Part shown: in pieces, positions 16,659 to 25,838 of the stretch
How positions within the stretch are numbered: position 1 is the first letter of the stretch
Layout: the number at the start of each line of letters is the position of its first letter
DNA from: SpSt-333 sp040751955
GTDB taxonomy: Bacteria; Bacteroidota; Ignavibacteria; UBA10030; UBA8401
DNA length: 40,471 nucleotides
Direction: 5' to 3'
Assembly (NCBI GenBank): GCA_040751955.1
Contig: JBFMFY010000026.1
Span: 1 to 40,471 of the forward strand
Program-made: the position numbers and the translations under genes
Notes under the pieces: generated by a model
What the model was told of the DNA's origin: nothing
The model's input: only the letters and a program-made list of their open reading frames with translations
The model's database searches: none

Positions 16659-17877
16659 CGCGCCCGAAGATAAGTGCTTTTGTCCAATCGAAAACAACGA
16701 GGATCTTATTTTTCCATCGGACAAGTTTTGTGAGATACGCCGAGCGCCAGAAGAGCCAGGTAGAAAATCCCTTCCCTTTCACCTGAGGAAGATCAGCGAG
16801 TGCTTTGTTGCTGCCAATGTATGCGAGCATACCATAATGTTTGTATTTGAATGGCAGTACCGGTTTGTTTTTTCCGATCGCATTCAGTGAGCGGGCGAGG
16901 TAGTATCCCTCCTGCTGCGCCACTTGCGATGTTGCCGGCAGCGCATGACCTTCGATCGTTGCGCAATCACCGAATGCATACATATGATTGAATCCTTTCA
17001 GATGAAAATATGCATCGGTGACCAAGCGGGAGGCACGGTCCTTTTCAAACAGCAGCGATTTGACCAGCGGTGTTTGCGTATTCCCTGTTGACCACACAAG
17101 CAATCCGTACGGCACACGCGATCCGTCTTTCAGGATCAACACTTTCTCTTCGACCTTTGCTACCTGCGACTGCAACCGTACGGAAATTTTCTGACGCTGA
17201 AAATTCTTTACTGTGTATTCACTTAATGCTGCGTCGAACGTGTTCAAAATTTGATCTCCCGCTTCAAGCAGTGTTATGTCCACATCCGGCACTATTGCGG
17301 GATATGAGTCGACAAGGTCTTCAGTGAGAAAATCATGCAGCTCTGCCGCAAATTCCACTCCTGTTGGTCCGCCGCCGACCACGACAAAATGCAGCAGCCG
17401 TTTTCGTTCTTCAAATTGCAGTCCCGGAGTGCTTGCTCGCTCAAAATTTTCGATGATGCGCTGGCGAATTGCCCGTGCGTCCGATAATTCTTTCAACGGA
17501 AGCGCGAACTTTTCCACTCCTTCAATACCGTACGTATTGCTGATTGCTCCTACGCCGATGACAAGAATGTCGAACGGAAGTGTAAACTCGTTCCCATCCA
17601 GCGCATTTTTACAAGTGATCACATTGTGTTCGTGATTGATGTGGGTGCAGAAGGCATGGTAGAACGTGATATTATCTTTTGCCGTACGCACCGGTTCGAT
17701 GATGGAGCGGAATTCGATAGTGCCGACAGTTGTACTCGGCAATAACGGTGTAAAAAGAAAATGATTTCTTGGGCTGACGACAATGACATCATAAAATTCT
17801 GTATTAATATTTTTCAGAAGACTGAAGGAAGCAAATCCGCTTCCCAAGATCACTAATCGTTGTTTTTGTGGCTTCAT
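16642..17877 (-). CDS. ndh: NAD(P)/FAD oxidoreductase, type II NADH dehydrogenase-like
   Basis: A 411-aa flavoprotein resembling non-proton-pumping NDH-2, which passes electrons from NADH to quinone at the inner face of the membrane. The FAD-binding start is RLVILGSGFASFSLL. The NADH-binding motif is FVVVGGGPTGVEFAAEL. The second FAD motif is MYAFGDCATIEG, followed by ATSQVAQQEGYYLARSLN, the quinone-site AQxxGxxxA-like region. The C-terminal stretch (FSTWLFWRSAYLTKLVRWKNKILVVFDW) is the membrane-contacting region of NDH-2. The gene overlaps the Nudix gene downstream. The gene symbol is by family only; the electron acceptor is untested. Confidence 0.88.
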   Translation of the reverse strand: MKPQKQRLVILGSGFASFSLLKNINTEFYDVIVVSPRNHFLFTPLLPSTTVGTIEFRSIIEPVRTAKDNITFYHAFCTHINHEHNVITCKNALDGNEFTLPFDILVIGVGAISNTYGIEGVEKFALPLKELSDARAIRQRIIENFERASTPGLQFEERKRLLHFVVVGGGPTGVEFAAELHDFLTEDLVDSYPAIVPDVDITLLEAGDQILNTFDAALSEYTVKNFQRQKISVRLQSQVAKVEEKVLILKDGSRVPYGLLVWSTGNTQTPLVKSLLFEKDRASRLVTDAYFHLKGFNHMYAFGDCATIEGHALPATSQVAQQEGYYLARSLNAIGKNKPVLPFKYKHYGMLAYIGSNKALADLPQVKGKGFSTWLFWRSAYLTKLVRWKNKILVVFDWTKALIFGRDASRF

Positions 17878-17951
17878 AATTCGAATTCCATTCTTAAATC
17901 AGAGTAAAGATACTGATTTTTTGCAGAATCCAACAGGCTACTGTTGTGCCA

Positions 17952-18239
17952 ATGCTCACACCAAACGTTAAACTTTCTTTTTATGATAGTGTCAGATTGG
18001 GGTGCGAAGCAACAATTCAATGTTTTCTCGTGGTATCCATATTCTTCACTGTTGGTACCAGCCAAACCGCTGATCGTGCTGAACGTGAAGCGGCTCGGAT
18101 CAAAGCATAGATCGAGTCCATGGAAAAGAGAGAGACCGAGATTGAGAAAATTTTATCGAACAAAAACGAAAATTCGATCAATAATAAGGAGGAACGCCGA
18201 AAAGAAATGAGAGAAAGAATGAAAGAACGACAACTTTAA
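17952..18239 (+). pseudogene. Decayed or split small exported coiled-coil ORF (in-frame TAG)
   Basis: One frame reads MLTPNVKLSFYDSVRL, then a hydrophobic signal-like stretch (CFLVVSIFFTVGTSQ), then TADRAEREAARIKA. It ends at TAG (18108-18110) and resumes in the same frame as IES-MEKRETEIEKILSN to the stop at 18237-18239. The part after the stop, from the ATG at 18120, is 39 residues and extremely charged (EERRKEMRERMKERQL). The whole looks like a small secreted helical protein broken by one nonsense mutation, or two overlapping micro-ORFs. I do not recognise a family. It occupies most of the 395-base gap 17878-18272. Confidence 0.35.
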
Positions 18240-18272
18240 CTATTTTTTCTCACATTATCTTAAGGAGTTAGT

Positions 18273-19169
18273 ATGAAACAGTCACAGCAATTCATTCTTG
18301 TCATTTTGCTTGCAGGCATATTCGCCGCCGGCTGCCAGAAGGATGACCCCGTATCGACAGCATTATCAGAAGCGGTGTACGAAGATGCATCATATACAAT
18401 ATCAGGCGCAGTTGGCGATGAAAGCGGCGGTGCGACTGAAAGCATGGGCGATTTACTGACATTCCAATCGCAGGGACAATTAAACATGACTACCCCGCTC
18501 GCCGACGGAGGATTTGAAACGACAACCTCCGACAGCGGCACGTATGATCCGGCAACAGGATGGTGGACGGTCAGCTTCAACAAAACCAGATCGAACATGC
18601 GTGTGACGGCTTCCATTACCCGCACGTATCAATTCCGTTTCTGGAAAAACGAAACACAGCATCAGGCGTTCTACATTGTGAATGGCGATACTGCGGTGAA
18701 GATGGAATTGAACATCCTAAACGGGACAGGATATTTCAAGAATAAGATTGTCACACATCATCTTACACAATTGCAGGGTTCATGGCTTGCAACGGATATT
18801 AATAAGGATACAGTGACAATTACGCTGCAGCAAAATTATATTCGCAAGGGTGTCGATTCAGTCGTCACGCCCCGCGCATCGCGTATTTTCGATCATACAC
18901 TCACGCTCACATCGGTCAACGTGAAGACACTGCGGTTTAAGCCAACCGTTGCAAAACCTTTCGCACAATGGCGTGAGAATCTTGCGAATGCCGTCAGCGG
19001 AACTATCACAGGGAATATCACGGCAACTGCCACTATTATTCGGGGCGAGAATGACAAGGTAACAAGCATTAACAAAGATTTTGTGATCACTGTTGGCGGT
19101 GGAGAAGGATCCATTGACATTGAAGGAAGAAAGTTCAAAGGAAACATGAAGTACGGAGATCGTCCGTAA
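18273..19169 (+). CDS. Lipoprotein of unknown function
   Basis: A 298-aa protein with a clear signal and lipobox (LVILLAGIFAAGCQKDD; Cys at residue 21), so it should be lipidated and envelope-anchored. The mature part is rich in Thr, Ser, Gly and beta-strand-like alternation (TYQFRFWKNETQHQAFYIV, SGTITGNITATATIIRG), suggesting a beta-sandwich or beta-barrel-like fold. No enzymatic motif is visible and I do not recognise the family. The start has a good ribosome site (AAGGAG, about 18262). A strong terminator follows, so it is probably a single-gene transcript. Confidence 0.8.
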   Translation: MKQSQQFILVILLAGIFAAGCQKDDPVSTALSEAVYEDASYTISGAVGDESGGATESMGDLLTFQSQGQLNMTTPLADGGFETTTSDSGTYDPATGWWTVSFNKTRSNMRVTASITRTYQFRFWKNETQHQAFYIVNGDTAVKMELNILNGTGYFKNKIVTHHLTQLQGSWLATDINKDTVTITLQQNYIRKGVDSVVTPRASRIFDHTLTLTSVNVKTLRFKPTVAKPFAQWRENLANAVSGTITGNITATATIIRGENDKVTSINKDFVITVGGGEGSIDIEGRKFKGNMKYGDRP

Positions 19170-19191
19170 GTTTTGGAGCATCGAATAAAAA

Positions 19192-19218
19192 GGCGGGCAA
19201 TTGAGCCCGCCTTTTTTT
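19192..19218 (+). terminator. Rho-independent terminator after the lipoprotein gene
   Basis: GGCGGGC (19192-19198) and GCCCGCC (19205-19211) form a perfect 7-bp GC stem around a 6-base loop. Seven T residues follow. Confidence 0.93.
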
Positions 19219-19255
19219 ATTTTATGCGGAGAGTATGCTTTCTTCCGGAGTAGAT

Positions 19256-20380
19256 ATGAAATATATTTTTCTACTGATATTTCCTTTCACGCAAATGTTT
19301 TCACAGACATTGAACCTTCCGGTACGTCCGTCATCGGCTCCCAATGGGAGCGAATTCTATTCCATTATTGCTTCACTTTCCCGGCAAGCAAGAGAAGACA
19401 CAATCTTCAAACATGTTGTTGCTGGGAATATCCCCAATTTTCTGCGCTCGCTTGATACCATTACGACGGCAAAAACGATCGGCAGTACTCTCTACACGTT
19501 GGAATACTACGCGACACCAGATTATTTGGCAATCGGCTCGGACGACGATTATTTTTTAATGCCGATGACGCCGATCCTCGCACAGAAGATCGCCAACTAT
19601 CTCAACTGTACTTTGCCTACAAAGATGATGGTGGATCAAATCTACTCGAAAGCGCAGGTGAAACTCCGTCCGCAGCCGATACCGCCCGATGCCGATATGA
19701 TGAATGCGCCAAGGTTCTGGCAGCATAATGACTCGGTAAAGGCGTTGCGCACCCCGTTGCTGGGAACATATCCGCTCGGTTCGCTTGTTGGAGGAACAAA
19801 GAAAGATGTCATCATTGATAAGAAAATTTATTCGTGGTTGAAATCAAGCGTGCCGAAACCGGTGGTGATTTATGGATGGCATCAGTTGAACGGCTCGCCG
19901 ATCCAGCCGACCTACAACGGACATGGTGAAACGTACGCAGATTACAGTCATGGCGTGCGGCTTGTGCAAAGGATGGCGAAGATCAACGGTGCCGAAATTT
20001 CGTTGATTGATATTGTGAAAGACCCGACGTACTATCCTTTAATAGCCGATACAATTCTTGTAAAACCATATTATGGAACCTTGACATCGGTTGATGAAGA
20101 GATGGGAACAGCGCCGACGCACGATGAACTCTTTCAGAATTATCCGAATCCGTTCAATCCGACGACGAATATCGGATTCAAGATTCAGACTTCAGGATTC
20201 ACATCGCTTAAAATTTATGATATGATCGGGAAAGAAATCTTCACGCTGCTTGACGAGGAATTGGATCCCGGAGAATACAGGTATCAGTTTTCGGCTGCGC
20301 ACCTTCCGAGCGGCGTTTATTTTTATCGGTTGACAACATCCACGTTTTCACGAACCAACAAAATGGCATACATTAGATGA
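19256..20380 (+). CDS. Secreted protein with type IX secretion C-terminal sorting domain
   Basis: A 374-aa exported protein starting MKYIFLLIFPFTQMFSQ, a signal peptide. The ATG at 19256 has GGAG 7 bases upstream and is preferred to the ATG at 19235. The C-terminal 80 or so residues are a Por/T9SS sorting domain: the hallmark FQNYPNPFNPTTNIGF, then LKIYDMIGKEIFTLLDEEL, and GEYRYQFSAAHLPSGVYFYRL. This domain sends the protein through the type IX secretion system and is removed at the surface. The central part (VIYGWHQLNGSPIQPTYNGHGETYADYSHGVRLVQ) has no motif I can assign with confidence; the His- and Asp-rich HGETYADYSHG may be an active site. The stop overlaps the next gene by ATGA. Confidence 0.88.
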   Translation: MKYIFLLIFPFTQMFSQTLNLPVRPSSAPNGSEFYSIIASLSRQAREDTIFKHVVAGNIPNFLRSLDTITTAKTIGSTLYTLEYYATPDYLAIGSDDDYFLMPMTPILAQKIANYLNCTLPTKMMVDQIYSKAQVKLRPQPIPPDADMMNAPRFWQHNDSVKALRTPLLGTYPLGSLVGGTKKDVIIDKKIYSWLKSSVPKPVVIYGWHQLNGSPIQPTYNGHGETYADYSHGVRLVQRMAKINGAEISLIDIVKDPTYYPLIADTILVKPYYGTLTSVDEEMGTAPTHDELFQNYPNPFNPTTNIGFKIQTSGFTSLKIYDMIGKEIFTLLDEELDPGEYRYQFSAAHLPSGVYFYRLTTSTFSRTNKMAYIR

Positions 20381-21621
20381 AGTCGATGTTTATTTTTTTC
20401 GTTGTTATCCTTTTTTCGACCTGTTCCTCACAGTCGTTACCTCATGCTATAAAAATGACTCCTGTCGGCGATCTGGCATTGCAATCAAGTAAAGTACTTG
20501 TGCCGGAAAAGTACAAAGGAGAAATTTCTGAAAATCTGTTTCTCTCGTTGCCTTATGGATACAGCGCAAAGATTTTTCACGCCGGCGGTCTATCCAAGCC
20601 CCGCTTCTTTGCGTGGAGTCCGGAGAGCGTTTTACATGTCGCCGATAAATCACGCGGAGAGATCATTGCGCTCCCCGACAAAGATTATGATGGTGTTGCC
20701 GACAGGGCAATTGTTGTGGCATCCGGATTCCGCAAGCCGCATGATCTCAAATTCTACAACGGTGCGATGTATGTTGCCGAGGAGACGCAGGTATCAAAGT
20801 GTATAGACACAGATGGCGACGGGATGTATGAACAGCGATCTACATTTATCACAATGGTGACCGGCGGGCAACAAGGGGGCGGCGGACACGACACGCGCAC
20901 AATTGTTTTTGATCCTGTGAAAAAGAAAATGTATCTCTCCATCGGTTCCCTCTGCAACGCATGCCGCGAAGACTCGCGCGCGATCATTGAAGAATGGAAT
21001 GATGACGGTACCGGTCGTCGTGTGTTTGCCACCGGCTGCCGCAACGCGATAGGAATGGCAATGCACAACGGAAAATTATGGGCAACCAACAACGGGATTG
21101 ACTGGCAGGGAGACGACATTCCCCCTGAATGGATCGACATTGTCCGCGACGGGGGGTTCTACGGTTATCCGTACGCGTATGCACACGGCGTGTGGGTTAA
21201 CTTCACACAAGCGGGCGGATTTGCCGATCTCCTTCCGATAACGGCATCGGACAGCGCAAAAGTACGGTCGATGATGCAGCCCGCAGCACTCGTGCAGGCA
21301 CACAGTGCGCCGATGGCGATAGAATTTTCCAATCCCTCATTCCCGATGCAATTTCGTAACGGCGCATTCGTTGCCTATCGGGGATCGTGGAATAGAAGTG
21401 AAGCAACCGGTTTCAAAGTGGTTTATCTTGATTTTGACAACGAACGTGATACAACGGCAAATTCTGTTGCAGATTTTGTCGGCGGATTTTTGAGGGGTAC
21501 ATCCGGACGAAGTGCCTGGGGAAGGCCTGTTGGATTGGAAACGGATACACGAGGCAACCTCTATATATCATCCGACGATATTACGGAATGCATTATCGTT
21601 GTGTCGTCCGTGAAAAAATGA
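20377..21621 (+). CDS. PQQ-dependent sugar dehydrogenase-like beta-propeller (sorbosone dehydrogenase type)
   Basis: A 414-aa exported protein: signal MKSMFIFFVVILFSTCSSQ, then a beta-propeller resembling soluble glucose/sorbosone dehydrogenases that use pyrroloquinoline quinone. Recognisable parts are LPYGYSAKIFHAGGLSKPRFFAWSP, a calcium-like DTDGDGMYEQ, the central GGGGHDTRTIVFDP, LYLSIGS-like MYLSIGSLCNACRED, and VFATGCRNAIGMAMH. These follow the family order. The reaction would be sugar or aldose oxidation in the periplasm, but substrate and cofactor are not shown. It is coupled by ATGA overlap to the T9SS cargo gene upstream, so the two may act together on an extracellular sugar. Paired hairpins follow it. 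Confidence 0.83.
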   Translation: MKSMFIFFVVILFSTCSSQSLPHAIKMTPVGDLALQSSKVLVPEKYKGEISENLFLSLPYGYSAKIFHAGGLSKPRFFAWSPESVLHVADKSRGEIIALPDKDYDGVADRAIVVASGFRKPHDLKFYNGAMYVAEETQVSKCIDTDGDGMYEQRSTFITMVTGGQQGGGGHDTRTIVFDPVKKKMYLSIGSLCNACREDSRAIIEEWNDDGTGRRVFATGCRNAIGMAMHNGKLWATNNGIDWQGDDIPPEWIDIVRDGGFYGYPYAYAHGVWVNFTQAGGFADLLPITASDSAKVRSMMQPAALVQAHSAPMAIEFSNPSFPMQFRNGAFVAYRGSWNRSEATGFKVVYLDFDNERDTTANSVADFVGGFLRGTSGRSAWGRPVGLETDTRGNLYISSDDITECIIVVSSVKK

Positions 21622-21623
21622 GT

Positions 21624-21673
21624 AACCTTATCAAGGTTGCATTCGTTCTACGGAAAACCTTGACAAGGTTTTT
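21624..21673. terminator. Twin AACCTT/AAGGTT hairpins between convergent genes
   Basis: AACCTT-ATC-AAGGTT (21624-21638) and AAAACCTTGACAAGGTTTT (within 21654-21673, then more T) are two closely related short palindromes 15 bases apart. The second has a T-run after it. They lie between the stop of the propeller gene and the stop of the TonB receptor gene and could terminate both directions. Confidence 0.6.
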
Positions 21674-21688
21674 TGTATGGATGCGAAA

Positions 21689-24094
21689 TCAGATTCCTGC
21701 ATTCACCCCGACGATGAAATTCCTTCCAGGTGCGCTGATGCCTGATGAATATGTGCGGTACCGCGTATCAAAAATGTTTTCCATTCCCGCAGTCAATTGA
21801 ATGGTGCCGCTTACTTGATACATTCCTTTGAGATTCAGCGTGTACCACGATGGAGAATACGGTTTACCGCTGTCATCAATGGGAAACGTATTCAAATCTT
21901 CCAACGAAGGTGACAAATCTGCATTTGTAATCTCTCCGTTATACATCAAAGAACCAATTACTGAAAACTTCCCATACTGATAAGTACACTCAATACTTCC
22001 AAACAACGGCGCAACATGCCGCATCGGAACGTACCTGTTTGCTGCATTGTCCAACTCGCGTCCGTGTTGCCAGTTCACATCTGTACGAAGCGAAAAATGT
22101 TCTGACGCATTGAAATGCAGCGATGTATTGATACCGTACACATACGCATCGCTTGTATTTTGCAATGCACGTACACGGCTCATTACCCCGTCAAAAATAA
22201 TGCTGTCCTGCCCGTTCAATCGAAAATCGCGTACGACGATCGCATCGTTCAGGATCGTGTAGAAACCCGTGACGTCTATTTTCACTTTGTTATCGATCAC
22301 GCCTATAATGCGAAGGTCTGCGTTGTACGCGTATTCTGCACTCAATTCAGGATTCGGCACGATCAATGTTCCCGGCGTTGATTCAAAGATCTTTCCCAGG
22401 TCATCAATGTTCGGTGCCCGGAATCCGGTTGAAACATTCAGATGTGTTTGCCAGTTCTCACTTACTTTGTACACACCGCCAAGACTTCCGGTGAGTGCAC
22501 CCGGTGCAATATCGACGGCAGGAAATGGAAAATGTAAAAACGATGAATCAAACGATGCGGCAATCGCTACGGCATTGTATCGTACTCCCGCCGAAATTTT
22601 CGACCGCTCGCTGAGCGACATATTCATCATCGCATATGCAGCGTATGAATTCCACGATGAGCCGTCAGGATATCGCGAAATCGTGGGTGAAAGAGTTTTG
22701 GACTTAATACTCTCACTTTGCGCAGTTGAACTGATATTGTTTGCAACAATTTCAGAACCGTAGTATAACTCTTTAGCATCGTCAAATATTTTTTCTGCGT
22801 CGAGATTCACAGAATATGCGATTACCCGTTCGTATTGATGACGAAGATTCTGGTTCCGGTACACGCGGTCATGACGGCTCTCCTGAAATTCCTGATGTGC
22901 AGCGGTCAGTTTTATTCTGTCGAAGACAAGCGTTGAGCGAATAAACTGTACATTCAGCGAATTCATCATCCATCGCTGTGGACCGTAATACCATTCGGCA
23001 TACCGCAATACGCCGTTCCGGTACTGTGTCAGGCGGTCGTACCGCGGCACATCCGATGTCGCTGAATAGTGGAAATTGTAGCCGATCTCCCACTCTGGTG
23101 ATGGAATGAAACGGAATTTCTGCATCATATTATATTGATTGTACCTCGATTCGACCTGCTCATTCCTGTCGGGATTTTGCACCACGCTGTCGATACCGTT
23201 GAACGTGGTGACATACTCTTTTCGTTCGTGCCACGGATCGCCATTCGATCCGATCTGTAGATTCCCAAATTTTGAGTATGAAACGCTTGTTGCCGACGAA
23301 AAGTTTGATTGCCCGAACATAAAATCTATATGTCCTGTTCGTTCGTTGTTTGCGTTTGAATATCGAACCAATGCATTTGTAGCAACAGATACTTGTTCTG
23401 AAATTTTCGGTTCAAGCGTTTGAAAACTCATCACGCCACCGAGTGCATCGCTTCCGTACACGACCGAACCAGGACCAAACAGAACTTCGGCATGGTCAAC
23501 GGCATTGGCGTCGATGGAAATGACATTGTGCAAATTTCCTGCGCGAAAGATCGCGTTATTCATCCGCACGCCGTCAACGACTAAGAGCACGCGGTTTGTT
23601 GCGAACCCACGTATCATCGGACTCCCGCCTCCCATCTGACTTTTCTGGACAAACACCTGCCGCGAGAGTGCAAGCAGATCGGCTGCGGTTTGCGGATTGT
23701 TCACCATAACATCGTGCGGAGTAATACTCGTGATCTTCTGTGGAATTTCATCTGTCCTCTGATCCCATCTGCTCGAAGAGACGACTACCTCATTGACGAG
23801 AAAGCCGGTTGATTTCAACGAGACTCTGTAATTCATCCTTGCGAGGTCGCTCATCAATATCGACATTGGTTCATATCCAAACAGTGAAAAGAAAATGCTG
23901 TCTGCATACCGGATTGGAGAGATGTCTGCAACACCGCGCGCTGAAGTACGGATGACAATTCCGGAAATGGTATTTGAGGTAATGGAAACAAATTCAAGTG
24001 GATGAGATGTTGCCTCGTCTACAAGAGTGACTGATTGAGCAGACAGTTGTGTGCAAAAGAGAAACAGAATGGAAAAATAAAGCAGGTTTTTCAT
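21689..24094 (-). CDS. TonB-dependent outer-membrane receptor
   Basis: An 801-aa outer-membrane transporter. The ATG at 24094 gives MKNLLYFSILFLFCTQLSAQS, a signal peptide; the frame is open to 24145, but the upstream residues are not signal-like. A CarboxypepD-like N-terminal repeat (VTLVDEATSHPLEFVSI) is followed by a plug domain (EIPQKITSITPHDVMVNNPQTAADLLA, GGGSPMIRGFATNRVLLVVDGVRMNNAIFRAGNLHNVISID, VLFGPGSVVYGSDALGGVMSFQT). A 22-strand-type barrel ends in an aromatic-rich C-terminus (TRYRTYSSGISAPGRNFIVGVNAGI). FRAPNIDDLGK and NPELSAEYAYN are typical of siderophore, vitamin B12 or heme receptors. The ligand is unknown. It is transcribed divergently from the aminopeptidase gene. Confidence 0.93.
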   Translation of the reverse strand: MKNLLYFSILFLFCTQLSAQSVTLVDEATSHPLEFVSITSNTISGIVIRTSARGVADISPIRYADSIFFSLFGYEPMSILMSDLARMNYRVSLKSTGFLVNEVVVSSSRWDQRTDEIPQKITSITPHDVMVNNPQTAADLLALSRQVFVQKSQMGGGSPMIRGFATNRVLLVVDGVRMNNAIFRAGNLHNVISIDANAVDHAEVLFGPGSVVYGSDALGGVMSFQTLEPKISEQVSVATNALVRYSNANNERTGHIDFMFGQSNFSSATSVSYSKFGNLQIGSNGDPWHERKEYVTTFNGIDSVVQNPDRNEQVESRYNQYNMMQKFRFIPSPEWEIGYNFHYSATSDVPRYDRLTQYRNGVLRYAEWYYGPQRWMMNSLNVQFIRSTLVFDRIKLTAAHQEFQESRHDRVYRNQNLRHQYERVIAYSVNLDAEKIFDDAKELYYGSEIVANNISSTAQSESIKSKTLSPTISRYPDGSSWNSYAAYAMMNMSLSERSKISAGVRYNAVAIAASFDSSFLHFPFPAVDIAPGALTGSLGGVYKVSENWQTHLNVSTGFRAPNIDDLGKIFESTPGTLIVPNPELSAEYAYNADLRIIGVIDNKVKIDVTGFYTILNDAIVVRDFRLNGQDSIIFDGVMSRVRALQNTSDAYVYGINTSLHFNASEHFSLRTDVNWQHGRELDNAANRYVPMRHVAPLFGSIECTYQYGKFSVIGSLMYNGEITNADLSPSLEDLNTFPIDDSGKPYSPSWYTLNLKGMYQVSGTIQLTAGMENIFDTRYRTYSSGISAPGRNFIVGVNAGI

Positions 24095-24251
24095 TCGTAT
24101 CGTTGAATGGTTCACATGGTGCATCCAATGTAAATGTACATTCATCTGAAATCAAGGAGCAGAACTGTTGACGGTTGTCAAAATTATTTTATTATCTTTT
24201 CACACTTTTCAATATTCGTTGTATATTGTCCCAATATCCCTTGGAGAGACG

Positions 24252-25679
24252 ATGAAAACATTCCTCGTTGTATTGTCCATTCTGACAATCGTTTCAGCCC
24301 AGCAGAACGAATCGCTGAAATACTTGCAGTATGATACTGATGTTATATCACCGGCAGCGTATAAAACACGCCGCGATTCCGTCATGAGTATGATCGGTCA
24401 GGATGCAGTCGCGGTTTTTTATGCCGCTCCAGAAAGGATGAGGAACGCCGACGTTGATTTCTTGTATCGTCAGGCAGATAATTTTTTCTATCTCACCGGA
24501 TTCACCGAACCGAACGCGCTGCTGATTCTTGTGCCGAAAGGAACAACGGTGAAGATCAACGATTCGACGTCGCAAACGGTGAACGAGATCCTCTTCGTGC
24601 AAAACCGCAATCCTCTTGCCGAATCATGGACAGGGCGGAGATATGGCACTGAAGGAGCAATACAATTGCTCGGGATGCAATCCGCGCTGACAAATGACAA
24701 GTTCAAACAAACATTTCAACGTATTCTTTTTTCCGGTATTAAATATCTGTACGCTCAGCCGGTAACCTCAGATGTCACCGGTGAATTGCGCGAACTGGTG
24801 CAGCCGATTCAATCGTTTGTCGATAACGTGAAAGTGCACAATTCTAAAATTGAACTGCGCGATCCGAATGCGATGATCCACACGATGCGTGTCATTAAAT
24901 CTCCTGAAGAGATCGCGATGCTGCGGAAAGCAACCGAGATCAGCGTTGTTGCACACAACCAGGCGATGATGTCCGTTGAACCGGGAATGTACGAGTACGA
25001 ATTGCAAGGATTGTATCAATATGTTTTTCAGCGGATGGGAGCAGAATATTACGGCTATCCCTGCATCAACGGTGCGGGAGAAAATTCGGTTATACTGCAT
25101 TACAACACGAACAGGAAAAAAATAAACAACGGCGATATTGTTCTCTCCGATTGCGCAGCAGAGTACCGCGGTTATTCCAGCGATGTAACGCGGAGTTATC
25201 CCGCTAACGGCAAGTTTACAAAAGAGCAAAAAGAAATTTATCAGATCGTCCTGAACGCGCAGAAAGCAGGGATCGCAGCAATAAAACCGGGAGCGAAATG
25301 GAGCGATGTTTCTGCCGCTGCCGATTCGGTGATTGCCGATGGATTGTTTACACTGGGAATTACAAAAACCAAAACGGGAATGGGATTTAAAAAATTTTAC
25401 AACCACGGGCTTGGTCATCCGGTGGGGCTGAATGTACACGATGTGGGACAGGGAACGCTTGTAACGGGTATGCTCTATACGGTCGAACCTGGAATTTACA
25501 TTCCCGAAAACAGCGACGGCGTCGATCCGAAATATTGGAACATCGGCGTGCGCATTGAAGATGTCATTCTTGTGACAGAAACTGGAAATGAAAATCTCTC
25601 CGCCGGCTCGCTGCGCGAAATTGCGGAGATTGAATCATTGATGAAAAAGAAAGGAATCGGCAATCAGCCGTTGAAATGA
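24252..25679 (+). CDS. Secreted Xaa-Pro aminopeptidase (M24B family)
   Basis: A 475-aa metallopeptidase that removes N-terminal residues ahead of proline. The ATG at 24252 (GGAGA ribosome site) yields MKTFLVVLSILTIVSAQQ, a signal peptide, so it is exported; the frame is open to 24168 but upstream residues are not needed. An AMP-N domain (SPAAYKTRRDSVMSMIGQ, FFYLTGFTEPNALLIL) precedes the pita-bread catalytic domain. The metal ligands are DCAAEYRGYSSDVTRSY (two Asp), HGLGHPVGLNVHD (His), TVEPGIYIP (Glu) and GVRIEDVILVT (Glu). It is divergent from a TonB receptor, suggesting a role in peptide uptake or turnover. The exact specificity is inferred from family. Confidence 0.92.
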   Translation: MKTFLVVLSILTIVSAQQNESLKYLQYDTDVISPAAYKTRRDSVMSMIGQDAVAVFYAAPERMRNADVDFLYRQADNFFYLTGFTEPNALLILVPKGTTVKINDSTSQTVNEILFVQNRNPLAESWTGRRYGTEGAIQLLGMQSALTNDKFKQTFQRILFSGIKYLYAQPVTSDVTGELRELVQPIQSFVDNVKVHNSKIELRDPNAMIHTMRVIKSPEEIAMLRKATEISVVAHNQAMMSVEPGMYEYELQGLYQYVFQRMGAEYYGYPCINGAGENSVILHYNTNRKKINNGDIVLSDCAAEYRGYSSDVTRSYPANGKFTKEQKEIYQIVLNAQKAGIAAIKPGAKWSDVSAAADSVIADGLFTLGITKTKTGMGFKKFYNHGLGHPVGLNVHDVGQGTLVTGMLYTVEPGIYIPENSDGVDPKYWNIGVRIEDVILVTETGNENLSAGSLREIAEIESLMKKKGIGNQPLK

Positions 25680-25696
25680 TGAAAAATAAATCTGTG

Positions 25697-25825
25697 GTCA
25701 TTCTGAGGAAGTCACGTTTTTTGTGACGACCGAAGAATCTGCTTTCAGCGTTGGGCACCCAACTGCGCTAACCAGATTCTTCACTGCGTCCCGACAGACA
25801 ACGTCTGAACTCCGTTCAGAATGAC
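25697..25825. repeat. Dispersed palindromic element, GTCATTCTGA family (copy 2)
   Basis: It begins GTCATTCTGAGG and GAAGAATCTG, and ends CAGATTCTTCAC and GTTCAGAATGAC, the same ends as 7270-7418. The middle contains shorter inverted pieces (GTCACG and TTTTTTGTGAC). No reading frame is inside. It lies between the aminopeptidase and PLP-enzyme genes and separates convergent transcripts. Confidence 0.78.
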
Positions 25826-25838
25826 GCAGGTAATTTTT

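Noticed and set aside
17944..18210. An 88-codon plus-strand frame starting MCQCSHQTLNF
   Set aside because: No family features and a biased Arg/Lys-rich tail. The other frame at 17952 has a better signal-peptide-like and helical pattern.
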